From the NCBI GenBank assembly GCA_027924585.1, contig BSBM01000592.1, positions 4,570,001-4,634,000 on the forward strand: 64,000 nt of DNA, in the 5' to 3' direction. The stretch is from Larix kaempferi (taxonomy: Eukaryota > Streptophyta > Pinopsida > Pinales > Pinaceae). Made by a program: the position numbers and the translations under genes. A model generated the notes under the pieces. It had not been told where the DNA came from and did not search any database. It saw only the letters and a program-made list of their open reading frames with translations. Positions 35,575 through 48,203 of the stretch are shown piece by piece; position 1 is the first letter of the stretch, and each line of letters begins with the position of its first letter.

Positions 35575-36594
35575 AACCAGGATTTTATTTATTTATTTAT
35601 TTTTATTTTTTTTCGGTTGACTGAATAGGAAAACAAAAACAGAAACTACTTCAGTAAAGGAAAATTTGGACTTGGGAAAATATCAGAAGAGTAATTGGGG
35701 TTTGACTAGGTTTTGGACACTATTGGATAGACAGGGAAGAAAAAATGAGGATTTAAGAAGCGGGGTGAAAGAATGGGAAAATTTGGCAGAGGGGAACAAA
35801 GAAGCAGAATTCAGAAAGGAACTCTGTGGTAAAATTTGAAGGTGATTGGGTGAAATCTGAGGAAGTTATGGCAAACCCTAAAAATAGACAAATGTGGGAT
35901 TTTGGGCTTTAGGAAGGGGAATTGGGTATACGGTCCTTAGGACTGAAATATGCAGAATAAGATGACAGGGGTTCCCCAAAAATTTCAAGGGAAACAGAGT
36001 GAAAATAAGAGAGATCTGTTTTTTTTTTTTTTTTTTAGACTGGAGCGGCTACAGCTTGATTATTATTATTATTTTTTTTACAGACTAGAGCGGCTACGGC
36101 TCGGAAGGAATCTGGAACAGCGCCGAACGACTGGATCTAGAACGGCTTGCAAAATGGATCTGAAACGGCGCAGCAGTGATCGACAATAGTTCAGCTGAAA
36201 GTAGATATGGACCCCAGGTATGTGCGGCTTCCTAACAGTTCAGGGGTTTCACTTGGCCACCAATGCTGTCTGATGGCTTACGTATTGGGGCAGTACCCCT
36301 CACTCCACGGCTCAGTTAAAACTGATAACCGCTTTTCCACAAACGATAGCTTTTGGTTTACCTCACGGGTGGGAACTAGTCAATCAGGTAGGGGTCGTTG
36401 CCCTTTTCGCTGGCAGGTCCTCTCAATGGGCCAGCTACTTCGGGGTTCCTGTGGTACTCCTCACAATGAGTTTTAGGGCTTATGCCCAAGTACTTCCCAC
36501 AGTTAAGCGGATAGGGATTATTCCCAAATCTGAACCTGCAACAGATGCGAAAAAAAATTTTGGCAGAAATTTCACCCGGCGAGCCCAAGAAAGT
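35575..36594 (-). other. Chromovirus-1 leader
   Basis: About 1 kb is noncoding. A block AGACTGGAGCGGCTAC occurs at about 36,039 and again, nearly identical, at about 36,083, each next to a long T run on the plus strand. The 36,200-36,590 part is GC-richer and structured. No gag homology was seen here. Confidence 0.6.
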
Positions 36595-36606
36595 GCTCTG
36601 ATACCA
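36595..36606 (-). other. Chromovirus-1 primer-binding site (tRNA-iMet)
   Basis: The minus strand reads TGGTATCAGAGC, two bases from the LTR. Confidence 0.94.
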
Positions 36607-36608
36607 GA

Positions 36609-36983
36609 TGTGATGCACCTGCAACAATTAATTAACAAGAATATGTGAAATAGCAAAAATGACAGAACTCAGAATCACTTTTATATTGATCACAGGCCAC
36701 TTCGAGGGGGCAACCTCCTTTGAGCAAGCTCAATACAATTAACTTCACGGTGCCTTCATAGGTCTCAACACACACTTATATACTAATTCTAGGTGCCAAT
36801 ACTATGGGTCAAAACCATGGGCCGTTACAAACTATGGATCAACAATACTACGGGCGACTTACAAAGCATATGCGCCAACAACAATAACACAAACTATTGA
36901 TCAACAAATACTACGGGACGACTTACAAAGCATATGCGTCCAACAACAACATACTAACAAAGTAAAGACATGGGTTCCTAACA
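36609..36983 (-). repeat. Chromovirus-1 5' LTR (375 bp)
   Basis: This is the upstream LTR of the leftward element, followed by TCATT at 36,984-36,988. Confidence 0.95.
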
Positions 36984-36988
36984 TCATT

Positions 36989-37556
36989 AGATTCCTTATC
37001 CACTCAAAGCTCCTTATCCACATCACTGAAATGTAAATATTCCCTCATGCATGATTTTAGGAGTCAATATCGTCAATTCCATGAATTAAGGCGCCATGTC
37101 CCCCTTGATTGCCTTGTTAACTGATTGTTACACCTAGTCTCACTGCAACTAAGTGTTGGAGTGCCTCTTTTGACCATTACAAGTCATTTATGCACCTCCT
37201 TGGAAATTCTCCCCTAATTTATATCCCCAATGACTCAATCATGTGCCATTCTACCTCATTTGACTAGCCATTCATCATTAGTGGCCACTAGACATTGTCG
37301 GGTGATGATTCCAATGCAAACTAAGCCTTCCACTTGAGATGAATTCAAATGACCTCTAAGGATTTTTAATTCTCTTTATTGTAACATTTTTTGTTTACCA
37401 TCTATTTGATGTATGACAGAGGAACAATATTTTTTCATTTGAGTTTCGATTTCATGAGTGAATTTGACATCTTTTCTTTTGAATTTCTTATGTAAAAGCT
37501 TTGTGAAATTAGTGAGGTTTTTTTAGCTTTGTGAATCCTACCTATGGAATTTCACA
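36989..37556 (+). repeat. Copia-2 5' LTR, part 2
   Basis: It continues the LTR interrupted at 30,850 and aligns to about 41,583-42,148. It ends GGAATTTCACA just before the primer-binding site. Confidence 0.88.
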
Positions 37557-37568
37557 TGGTATCAAATC
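37557..37568 (+). other. Copia-2 primer-binding site
   Basis: TGGTATCAAATC is an initiator tRNA-Met type site with a degenerate 3' part, abutting the LTR. Confidence 0.8.
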
Positions 37569-37678
37569 TTGTGAGAGCTTAAGAACCCTCCAAGATACAT
37601 TTTCCACAGTAAATTGCAACGTTTTTGCAGTGTTATTGTAGGTTATTCCATCATCAGTAGTGCAAGCAAGCAGCTAAA

Positions 37679-40600
37679 ATGGATCTATATTCAATACCAA
37701 AACTCTCTGCTTTCAATTTATTCAAATGGAAGGATCATATGGAGATATTCATGTGCAATAGAGGTATTTATAGAGTCCTCAAAGGAATTGAAGGCGAATC
37801 AAATGGTGCTTTAGATAAATCCAAATACCTGAATAAGCTTGATGAAGTGTTTGGATTGTTTTGTCTCAACATCTCTAGGGATATTCTCTTCCATCTAGAT
37901 AGTCTGAAAACTCCCAAGGAGGTTTGGAAAAGGATTGAATCTTTATTTGGGAAGAAATATTATTTGAGAGGGAATCAATTAGAGAATGATCTAATCTCTC
38001 TGAACCCTGACAGCTTCAAATCCATCACATACTTCTTCACTAAATTCGAGAATTTGGTTGTGCAGCTAAAGATGTGTGGTATTGAGAAGAAGGATAAGCA
38101 GCTAATTCTCTCTATTCTATCAAAATTGGGACTAAACTATTATGTATTCGTATCCAAATTCCAAATAGCTAAATTATCCATCCCAAATTGGAAGATTCCC
38201 ACTCTAGATGCCATCATTATGTCTCTCACAAAGGAGCACGACAAATTTGTGCAAATGGGAGTCATCAAACCATCTAGGGATCAAGCTCTTACTGCTGGAG
38301 AAGACATGAATGTGAATGGTAAAGGAAATAAGGAATGAAAGGAGAAGAAACAGTATGAGCAGAAGAAAAAGGAGTCTCCCAAACAATCAGAGGGAACTTC
38401 GAATTCTAAGAGAGGCAGGAAAAATCAAAAGGAGAAGACCAAATGTCCATATTGCAATAGAGGCTTTCATCATGAAATTTCTTGCATGAATAAGACAATT
38501 GATATTATGGCTCAGCTTATAGAGAAGAACAACCTTCTAGTACCTATAGGTTCTAGTAGGAAAGAAGTCGATTCTAAATCTGAATATAAGGAGATATGTC
38601 ATGTACTCATGGCTGGCACTTCAAATTCATCTTCCTTCATCATAGATTCTGGAGCCTCCAAACACATGTATGCATCCATAGATATCTTCTCAAAATTTGA
38701 ACCTATTGTTGGGCCTTCCATCCTAATGGGAGATGATTCAGAATTTCCTTCAAAGGGAATTGGAAAAATCAACCTTGATCATGGATAATTCAAAGATGTG
38801 TTGTATGTTCCTACCTTGGCAGCTAATCTTTTTTCAGTCTATCAGATGGCCCATATAGGAGTTCCAAGGAAATTCATTTTTACTCCTGATGTTGTTTAGA
38901 TAATAGAGATCTCTTTTGGAAAAATCATTGCACAAGGAATTGCATATCATCATTCCAAGCTTTATGAGTTGTCTCATTCCATGCCTTATTCAACTCATGA
39001 GAGGTTTGGGAACCTCAACTACAATTATTTGCAATAACTGCACAATGAGAACATGGTTGAAGGCCTCCGAAAAATCAGATTTGCTAAAGGTACCTGTCAA
39101 GGTTGCTTGATTGGAAAGCATCTGAAGCACAAGTTTGAAAAAGGAAAGGTAAAGAGGGCCTCATATCATCTCGAATTGATTTACAGTGACATATCAGGAC
39201 CTCTTCCTCACTGATCTATAAATAATTCTAGATAAATCTTAACATTCATAGATGACTATTCGAGATTCAATTGGGTCTATTTTCTAAAGTTGAAATCAAA
39301 ATTCTTTGGATATTTCAAATTTTTTAAAGTTGTTGTAGAAAATTTCACTAACATAAATATAAAGGTCCTTCATACTAATAATGGAGGAGAATATGTGAAG
39401 AATGAGTTTCAGCGATTTTTTGTAGATGAAGGTATTGAAATGTAGCACATTGTTCCATACACACCACAACAGAATGTTGTGGCTTAAAGAAAGAACAGAA
39501 CCCTAAAAGATAGGGCTACATGCATGCTTGATTATAAGGGATTGTCTCCACAAGATCCAGTAGATACTATAGATCCAACCCCACATGATCCAACACCACA
39601 CCACTTCAAAAATGGGTTGAAAAGACCATAGAAGTTGCTGGTGAGCTTGTTGGGAATCCACGAGATCCAAGAAGAACTAGATCTCAGTATCAAAGTGCAA
39701 GTTTTGCACTCTCTCATACATATATCTTTCTTCCAGATAGATGCTTTATGATGGTTGGATCAGATCCAAAAAAATTCGTTGATGCCTCCCAAGATCCAAT
39801 ATGGATAACAACTATGGATGAAGAGTACCAATCTCTTCAGAAAAATGAGAATTGGGATCTTTTTTCTCTCCCTCCTAGAAGGAATATTGTTCGGTGTAAG
39901 TAGGTATATAGAAAAAATATGGTATCAAATGGAGCAACGTGCAAGTACAAGGATCGCTTGGTTGCTAAAGGATTCTCTCAGGTTCAAGGGATTGATTATA
40001 CAAAGACCTTCGATCTAATGGAAAATATGGACTCCATCTTTCTTGTTTTGGTTCTAGATGCATTCAAGCACTGGGAGGTGCATCACATGGATGTGAAGAG
40101 CACATTTCTTAATGAATATCTAGAGGAGGAGATCTACATGAAGCAACTTGAAGGATACATTGAAGATCCTTCATTAGTGTGCATATTAAAGAAGTATTTA
40201 TATGCGCTCAAGTACGCTCCCCGAGCATGGTATGCAAAGATGGACTCCTTTCTATTGTCACAATATTTTCAAATATGCAAGTCTAATTCGAATGTACACA
40301 TGAATAATTATGGTAACAATATTCTCCTTATTGTTCTATATTTTGATGATTTATTGATTACATGGAGTCTATATTCATGCATTATTTCTATGAAATCATC
40401 CTTGCACAATTCCTTCTCAATGTTAGATTTGGGATTGCTTAAGCAGTTTCTTGGTCTTGAATTCTCTTAGAGTGATTCAGGAATCAAGATTGCACAGACC
40501 AAGTATGCAATAGATCTACATGACAAGTTTCACATGACATAGTTAAAATCAATAGCATTTCCTTTTCTTTGAGGTGTTAGTCTCGAAGATGGTTCTTCTT

Positions 40601-41215
40601 CACCATTGGTAGATAGTACCTTGTATAGGAAACTGTTCGGGAGCCTTTTGTTTCTTACATATACTCACCTTGATATATCCTATGCAATGAGTGATGTCTC
40701 TAAATACAAGCAAGAGCCTCATGAGATTCACTAGAAGGAAGCTAAAAGGATATTGCACTATGTGCAAGGGACAAAGACCTACGGTATTCACTATGCAGTT
40801 GGGTCTCCATTGAACCTTGTTGGGTACATAGATTCAAATTGGGCCGAAGATAAATCAGATTGGAAGTCTACTTGCAAACTTGCAGGGTATGTTTGCAAGT
40901 TTGGATCCAATCCTATCTATTGGTTGAGCAAAAGTCAAGAAGATCTTTCTCTTTCATCAGCTAAATTCGAGTACAGAGGTGTGGTGAATGCAGCCACAGA
41001 GTGCATCTGGTTGCAGGGCATCTTATCATATTTTGTTATTCGCTACAGTACTCCACCAGTCATCTTCTATGACAATCAGAGTGCTATCAAAATTTCCACT
41101 AATTTGGTTCAAAGACAGACGACCAAACACATTGAAATACATATGCACTATATCCTAGGATTGGTTCATGATCGTACCGTCATGCTGCTTTAATACCCTT
41201 TAGAAGAGTAGATTG
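37679..41215 (+). pseudogene. Copia-2 gag-pol, heavily mutated, integrase carboxyl part deleted
   Basis: Gag (37,679-38,338) starts MDLYSIPKLSAFNLFKWKDH and has a copia capsid core (TPKEVWKRIESLFG). After a stop the same frame gives a zinc knuckle CPYCNRGFHHEISC (38,444-38,485) and protease FIIDSGASKHMYAS (about 38,635). Integrase reads YSDISGPLPH, then HTNNGGEY where the catalytic Asp is Asn, then a stop at the AERKNR glutamate. The remaining ~200 integrase residues are missing near 39,520. After a frameshift near 39,940, RT (KDRLVAKGFSQVQGIDY, LYFDDLLIT) and RNase H (YIDSNWAEDKSDWKST, FYDNQSAIKI) follow to about 41,200. Confidence 0.9.
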
Positions 41216-41447
41216 CAGATATTTTCACCAAAAACATTTCGGTGAAAAATTTCATATATTCGATCCCTTATTGGGGTGGGTGATACTTTGGTTGATTAGA
41301 TTTCTTTACAGTCTATTTTGAGGGGGGATTTTGTTCCCACTATGTTTTCTCTCTTTCCTTAGTTATTTTTTAGATTTTTGTATGCGGTGACCATTGGTCT
41401 CTATAACTAGGGCCCTATTTTCCATTTTTTTCCTCATAGTTAGGATT
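41216..41447 (+). other. Copia-2 3' noncoding interval
   Basis: It lies between the RNase H end and the polypurine tract and has no further domains. Confidence 0.6.
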
Positions 41448-41456
41448 AAGGGGGGG
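41448..41456 (+). other. Copia-2 polypurine tract
   Basis: AAGGGGGGG directly precedes the right LTR. Confidence 0.85.
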
Positions 41457-42148
41457 TTTGGACATTCTAACCATATCAACCTTGGTTTTGCATGCATGTA
41501 TGCATTCCATGCATTGGTAGTTGAGTCTCCTATCACTTAGTCCTTGTTTTCCCCCTTTAGTGCTTCATTTTGGTCATCATTATCCTACTTATCCACTCAG
41601 AGTGCCTTATCCACATCACTGAAGTGTAAATTCACCCTCATGCATGATTTTAGGAGTTATTATAGTCAGTTCCATGAATTAAGGCTCCTTGTCCCCTCGA
41701 TTTCCTTGTTAACTAATTGTTACACCTAATATCACTGCAACTGAGTGTTGGAGCACCTCTTTTGACCACTACAAGTCAGTTATGCGCCTTCTTGGAGTAT
41801 CCGTCCCTAATTTATAGCCCCAATTACTCAATCATGCGCCAGTCTACTGCAGTTGACTAGCCATTCATCATTAGTGGCCACTAGACCTTGTCGAGTGATG
41901 ATTCCAATGTAAACTAAGCCTTCCACTTGAGATGAATTTAAATGACCTCTAAGTATTTTGAATTCTCTGTATTGTAACATTTTTTTTTACCATCTATTTG
42001 TTGTATGATAGAGAAACAACATTTTTTCATCTGATTTTCAATTTCATGAGTGAATTTAACAGGTTTTCTTCTTAATTTTTTTTGTAAAATATTTGTGAAA
42101 TTAGTGAGGTTTGTTTAGCTTTCAGAATCCTACCTGTGGAATTTCATA
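41457..42148 (+). repeat. Copia-2 3' LTR (692 bp)
   Basis: It aligns along its whole length with the split left LTR. It ends ATTTCATA where the left LTR has ATTTCACA. Confidence 0.9.
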
Positions 42149-42153
42149 GTTGG

Positions 42154-42329
42154 GATATGAATCCAGAAGGGTGGAATCCTACTTTTTGAATCTAATTATT
42201 TGTATTCATCTCATGTTATTCACCAAATCCCCAAAAATAGCATAAAACAAGAAGAGATAGTATTCCAACTCCTTAAAAATGCAATAAAAAGATGATATGA
42301 GATGAGGTGATTCCAAACTAGATCCCCTT

Positions 42330-42362
<33 letters not shown>

Positions 42363-42479
42363 GAGATAAAGGGTACCATTACCATTCTAGAGCCTACATA
42401 ATTAAGGTCCTAGATTACTAATAAATATAATACTAATTTGATAATTGAAATCTAATGTCACTATATATATAGCTTAACA
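42154..42479 (-). repeat. Probable 3' LTR remnant of chromovirus-2
   Basis: It ends GCTTAACA (minus strand start TGTTAAGC) directly beside a polypurine tract (minus strand GAAGGGGAAAGACA, about 42,480-42,493) and chromovirus coding. The left limit is set by the copia-2 target duplication. The TGA before GTTGG at 30,715 could be the LTR's original edge. Confidence 0.55.
42330..42360. repeat. (GT)15 microsatellite
   Basis: Uninterrupted GT repeat inside the presumed chromovirus-2 LTR, a likely length-variable locus. Confidence 0.98.
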
Positions 42480-42499
42480 TGTCTTTCCCCTTCAAACAA

Positions 42500-43190
42500 G
42501 TGTTGTCCTCAACACTTGATTAACTATGGATGTTTTTGCATGAAGAACTCATCTTCCCATGTTGCCTCTTCTATTGGAAAGTTCTTCCACTTAATGAGGT
42601 ACTCAATAATTGCTCGATTTTGTAATTTATTGATTCTTCTCTCAATGATTATTTCAACTTCTAGTATTAATTTCCCTTATTCATCAATATCTAGTAAAAT
42701 AGTCTGGACTGGGATCTTGTCACCAATTACCTTTTCAGTCAAGAAACATGGAAACTTGGATGTACACATGAAATTGGTGGTAACTCCAATTTATAAGCCA
42801 TACTTCCTATTCTTTGCAACACCTTATAGGGACCTTAGTACTTCAGTTTTAATTTGTTGTCCTTATTTTGTTGCTTAACGGACATCTGTTTGTATGGTTG
42901 TAGCCTAAAAAAAATCAATCTCACACTTCAAATTCCGTTCACTATGATGTTGATATGCTTGTTGTTTCATCCTATTTGTGCTATAACCAAGCTATCCCTC
43001 AATAATTGGAGAAATTCTTGTTGGTTTTCTATGTGATCCTCCATTACTTGAAACTTAGCTTTCTATTTCAAGGATGATGTGATGGAAGTAGGATGATAGC
43101 CATAAAGTGAAATCAATGGTGAAATTTTTTATGAAGTATATTGTATCACCAATAATTTTCAGAGGCTAGTAAGCTCTGAGGGGTTTTTTA
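42500..43190 (-). pseudogene. Chromovirus-2 integrase carboxyl part and chromodomain
   Basis: The minus-strand translation from about 43,190 shows the end of integrase (ENYW-YN, HPTSITSS, QVMEDHIENQQEFLQLLRDSL). The GPY-type module follows ([39 protein letters not shown]), then a chromodomain (NRAIIEYLIKWKNFPIEEATW, about 42,590-42,530). Stops are present. The rest of pol, gag and the 5' LTR are absent to the right, so the fragment is truncated at about 43,190. It is a different copy from chromovirus-1 and clearly more decayed. Confidence 0.85.
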
Positions 43191-43677
43191 TTTTCCCAAA
43201 AAATCCTAATCTAGAATATTCCAAAGCTTAGAGAGAAGCTGCTCAAGCCATTGGGGTGCTTCAATAAGTGGGAAAAGAAGAGGCAAAGTGATCACAGGGC
43301 GTTGACTTAGCACTAAAAGCTAAAGCTGCTAAATTTAATCGAGTGTGACATCATTGGACTGAGAAGATCAATGGTGAAGAATCTTAGTGCTTGGATGAAT
43401 TGCAAGGGATATAGCTAAATGATGGAGCTAATCACTAGCAGATCCCGAAGATCAATGTCCAACAACGATAGCACATCAGGAAAGTACACACTATTTAATT
43501 TTTCCCCAAAGAGTCATTTCCCCAAAACTGTTAGGGACATGTGGAAGATGGTGATTAACAATGGCTCCAAAGGGCCCTTTTAAATACCGTCGAGCTCATG
43601 AGTCATTACCACCATACAAAACCACAGTGGTTTCCACCCAAAAAGAGGAATGACAGGACTTCCACGTATGCAAAAGA
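43191..43677. other. Unassigned region before copia-3
   Basis: There is no convincing frame, and the chromovirus-2 alignment stops at its left edge. Confidence 0.5.
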
Positions 43678-44073
43678 TGTTGGGTATGTGTTATATTCTA
43701 TGCATGTATGTGAAGGGGAGAGTGCACCTATCAGCGATGCGCCTTACTATCCCTCCGGGTTGTTTTTTTGTTATTTTCGAGATTTTTCTAAAAATATGTG
43801 ATTTAATCTCGGTTAAGGGATTGGGGTCTATTTACTAATCCGGGTTAACGGATTAGGGTATTGGATGCTGCGAAATACCTATATTGTAGTGTGAGTGATT
43901 CATAATGAGATAATGAGAAAATAGGAGGTGTGTCTCCAAGGTTTGCTGGTTTTCCCGGTTAAGGGTTTCCAGGGTAAATCTTTGTGTACTATGTGTGAAT
44001 TATGTGATGTAATCTATGTTTTTCTTAAAAGAATATGTATGCTCTGCTTCTCTACACAGGTTTAAAACATACA
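43678..44073 (+). repeat. Copia-3 5' LTR (about 396 bp)
   Basis: It shares TGTTGGGTATGTGTTATATTC and the TTTAATCTCG-TTAAGGGATTGGG block with the right copy. The inner end could be 44,069 or 44,073. Confidence 0.85.
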
Positions 44074-44075
44074 TG

Positions 44076-44087
44076 TGGTATCAAAGA
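44076..44087 (+). other. Copia-3 primer-binding site
   Basis: TGGTATCAAAGA is an initiator tRNA-Met type site with mismatches. Confidence 0.75.
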
Positions 44088-44211
44088 TCGATTTTGGTTT
44101 CAGGGGGACGCCTCTGTTCCTGAGGGTTCGACGTGGTTGATAGATCTTGGGTGTGTTATAAACCTGGGTTCAGTGGGAGGTTTGAAGCCTTGATTTGTGC
44201 ATTGAAAGAGA

Positions 44212-47200
44212 ATGGAGAGCAGTTCAAGAATTGAGATCGAGAAGTTTAACGACTAGAAATTTGAGCTATGGAACCTCAAAATGGAGGATCTTCTTGTAGA
44301 TCGGGATTAGTGGATTGTTGTGGATCTGGGTACACAACCCACTAGAACGTTGAAAGAATATTGGGAGAAATTAGATAGAAGGATGAGGAGTACAATTCGA
44401 CTGTGCTTATCAGACTCTGTGTTATTGAACATATCTACAGAAGATACTACGGTAAATCTTTGGATGAAACTAGGGAGTTTGTATCAATCAAAATCCCTTA
44501 TGAACAAGTTGTTTTTGCAAAATAGATTGTATCACCTCATAATGGATGATAATGACATAGTGACAGAGCATCTAAATGTTTACAATACTTTGGTAAGTCA
44601 AATAACCATTTTTGGAATTACAATGGCTGAAGAAGATAAATGTATTACATTATTGTGTTCTTTGCCAGATTCCTGGGACAACCTAATTGTAGCAATAGGG
44701 AGTGCTAATCAAACAACTTTAAAATTTGATGAAATAGTATCATCCCTGCTATCAGAAGAGATGAGGGGGAAATCCATGGATACTCATAGCATGGATTCCT
44801 TGTCTGTGAGAGGCCTTCCCCAGGAGAGAAACAAAAATAAGGGATCTAGAGGAAGATCCAAATCTAAGGGTAGATCTAAATCCCTAGGAAAATTTATAAG
44901 GAAGTGTTGGAAATGTGGTAAATCTGGGCACTATAAAAAGGATTGCAGATCTAAGAATATTGATAAAGGAAAGGGACCAGAGGATACCTCTACCACAGAG
45001 GCAAATACCTCCTCAGAAGAAGGAGGGGACGTGTACCTAGCATCTACCGGTAATCCTTCAGAACGTGATATATGGTTGATTGACCCAGGTGCATCATGTC
45101 ATATGACCCCTCATAGGGATTGGTTCTGTGAATATGAAGAGTACAATGGAGGAGATGTGTCCTTGGGAAATGACTCACCAGCTAGTATCATTGGGCGTGG
45201 TAGAGTCAATTGGAAACTTAAGGATGGAAGGATTAGAAATATTCCTCGAGTACTACACATTCCAAATCTAGCGAGAAACTTGATATTTGTCAGAAAGATG
45301 GATATTGCAGGTGTAAAGACTGTGTGTGGATATGGTGGTTGAAAAATGGTTCGAGGATCAATGGTATTGATGAGGGGAATTCAGTATGGAACTCTGTACA
45401 AACTATTGGGAATAACCATCATTGGTGAATGTAAAAATTATGTTGTTCCTGAGGGGGGAGATACACAACATAGAACCCAAACTACATCAAGAGGAAAGAC
45501 AATGCTATGGCATCAAAGATTAGGGCATATCGGAGAAAAGTGCCTTTGAGCATTAGAAGGTAAAAGTATGTTTGAAGGTATGATTGATTGCACTCTAGAT
45601 TTTGATTTCTGTGAACATTGCATATATGGAAAACATAATCGAGTAATATTTGCATCTTGTGCTACAAGAGCATAGGGAATTTTAGAGTTAATACACAGTG
45701 ATGTGTTTGGGCCTGTGTTTATTCCATCATTAGGTAGATATGTGTATTATGTTTCATTCATAAATGATTTCTCAAGGAAAAAATGGATTTATTTCCTTCA
45801 AAAGAAATATGAAGTGTTTTCTAAGTTTAAAGAATTTAAGACTCTTGTCGAGAATCAAACAGAAAAGAAAATAAAGGTGTTGAGGACAGATAATGCTAGA
45901 GTGTTCTGTGGGAATGAATTTGACGAATTTTGTAAGAAGTGCAGTATAGCAAGGCAGAAGACTACTCCATACACACCTCAACGGAATGGAGTTGCTAAAA
46001 GGATGAATAGGACGTTGATGGAAAAGGCAAGAAGTATTCTAAGAAGTTCCGGGATAGGACAATAATTCTAGGCAGAGGCAATGGAGACATCATGTTACTT
46101 GGTAAATCAATAACCCACATCAACTTTGGTTGAAAAAACTCCACAAGAGGTATGGATTGGTAAGAAAACCTCTATTAAAAATATGAAAGTTTTTGGTTGT
46201 GATGCTTATGTACATGTTCCAAAGGAGAAAAGGAGTAAGTTGAAAAATAAAGCTGAAAAATGTATCTTTATTGGTTATAAAGATGGTATGAAAGGTTATA
46301 AGCTTTGGAATCTTGTAACTAAGAAGACTGTCTACAATCGAGATGTTGTGTTTAGAGAGGTCAAAGAACTTCCCAAACAGGAAATGACTCCAATGGAAAA
46401 GGAACCAGATAAGATAGAGTTTGAGTTAGAAGATGAAGAATCTGACTCAACAAAAGAATATGAATCAGAAAAAGAAGAACCTCAAACCCTAGTTTTGAGG
46501 AGATCATCTAAAGAAAGAAGGAAACTAGAAAGGTATTCCCCTCCTGATTTTCGGTCTAAGTTTTCTTTATCTATTACTGATGATGATCCCATAAATGTGA
46601 AGGAAGTTGTTGATTCAGAGGATATAGATCTATGGAAGAAGGCCATGCTTGAAGAAATGGAATCCTTGGACAAAAATGAAGCACGGGATCTAGTTCAGTT
46701 ACCTATTGGAAGAAAATTTGTTGGCAGCAAATGGCTATTTAAAAAGAAGTTAAATGCATAAGGTAAAGTGGATAAGTACAAATCCCTCCTGGTAGCAAAG
46801 GGATATTCTCAGGTAGAGGGAATTGATTTTGGTGAAATATTTTCCCAATTGCAAAATTGACTTCCCTTAGATTTTTTATTTCTATTACTGTTGCTTTTGA
46901 TCTTGAAGTAGAGCAAATGGATGTGAAGACAACATTCTTACATGGGGATCTAGAAGAATAAATATACATGAAACAACCATAAGGGTTCATGGTAAAGGGA
47001 AAGAAAGAGCTGGTATGTAAACTAAAGAAGTCCCTTTATGGTTTAAAGCAATCTCCAAGGATGTGGTACCAAAATTTTGACACATACATACTTGGATTGG
47101 GGTTTGTGAGAAGCAAGGTTGATCACTGCGTATACTCCAAACAAGTTGGTGATCACTTCATTAACATAGTACTGTATGTTGATGATATGTTGTTGATTCA

Positions 47201-48160
47201 GAACAACAAAGATGTCATAAAGGAGGTGAAGTCTCATCTATTCTCCAAATTTGACATGAAGGATCTAGATGCTACAAACTTCATACTAGCAATGGAGATT
47301 AAAAGAGATCGTGCAAACAGGTAGATTTGGTTAAATCAAAGAAAATATGTTGAGACAGTACTACAGAGATTTAAAATGCAGGAAAGTAAGTCGATCAAGG
47401 TCCCTATACATGTAGGTGTAAACTTATATCTAGATCAGTGTCCCAAGACACAGGAAGATGAAGAAGATATGGAACGAGTTCCATATGCTAGTGCGGTTGG
47501 AAGTTTGATGTATGAAATGGTCTTTACTAAACCGGACATTTGCTCATGCAGTGGGAGTATTGAGCAAATATATGTAAAAACCAGGGAAGGAGCACTGGAG
47601 AACTGTAAAGAGGGTCTTCAGATATTTGTGTGGCACTATAGAGTATGCGATCTGCTACCAAGGAAGACCTGGACCATACAGAGTAATACATGTACATGGA
47701 TTTGTTGATGTAGACTGGGCTGGAGATCTTGATCATAGAAGATCTACAAGTGGGTATGTGTTTAACCTAATTGGAGGAGCTATCAATTGGATGAGAAAGA
47801 GACAGGTTGTAGTTTCTCTCTCAACTACTGAAGCTGAATATATGGCAGCCACTCATGCAAGTAAAGAAGTTATATGGTTGCAAATATTATGTTCAAGTGT
47901 TGGGTTTGTATAGGAAACTGTAAGGTTAGATTGTGACAGCTAAAGTGAAATATTCCTGGAAAAGAACCCTGTTTATCATGCTAATACAAAGCATATTGAT
48001 GTGAAACATCACTTTGTCAGAGACATGGTTGAACACCAGAAGGTGTTGCTAGACAAGGTTGTAACCTTGAAGAAAGTTGCAGATTTATTAACAAAGTCTG
48101 TCAGTACAAAGAAGTTCTCTTGGTGTAGAGAATCTATGGGAATCGATGCCCTGAACCTGT
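44212..48160 (+). pseudogene. Copia-3 gag-pol, stops and frameshifts
   Basis: It starts MESSSRIEIEKF at 44,212. A copia gag core is followed by the zinc knuckle CWKCGKSGHYKKDC (about 44,906-44,950), protease WLIDPGASCHMTPH (about 45,075; Asp-Pro-Gly where Asp-Ser-Gly is usual), pre-integrase LWHQRLGHIGEKCL, and integrase (IHSDVFGP, VLRTDNARVF, NGVAKRMNRTLM). RT starts near 46,630 (WKKAMLEEMESLDKNEA). A one-base loss near 46,845 shifts the frame; LYVDDMLLIQ is at about 47,175. Another shift near 47,540 precedes RNase H (VDVDWAGDLDHRRSTSGY, STTEAEYMAA). In NGVAKR the catalytic integrase Glu is Lys. Confidence 0.9.
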
Positions 48161-48203
48161 GACTTTATTAGTACATGACTCATTGTTATGCAAAGAAAAC
48201 AAC

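Larger units (their letters stand above)
30851..36983 (-). mobile_element. Chromovirus-1: Ty3/gypsy element with chromodomain, nested in copia-2 LTR
   Basis: Two 375-bp LTRs differ at only seven positions. The element has a tRNA-iMet primer-binding site, a polypurine tract, a single-frame gag-pol ending in a chromodomain, and TCATT target duplications at 30,846-30,850 and 36,984-36,988. It is the youngest insertion in the window whose two LTRs can be compared. Five nonsense codons and no frameshift interrupt gag-pol. The domain order gag-PR-RT-RH-IN-chromodomain defines chromoviruses. Confidence 0.96.
30723..42148 (+). mobile_element. Copia-2: old Ty1/copia element split by a chromovirus in its left LTR
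   Basis: After removing the chromovirus the left LTR is about 696 bp and the right LTR 692 bp. They are about 90% alike by eye. Primer-binding site, gag-pol in copia order, polypurine tract and right LTR follow. The LTRs appear to start TTT(T)GGA(A)CATTC rather than with TG at the very edge; if the LTR starts at the internal TG instead, the GTTGG duplication would not abut it. Gag-pol has about a dozen stops, a frameshift and an integrase deletion. Confidence 0.88.
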
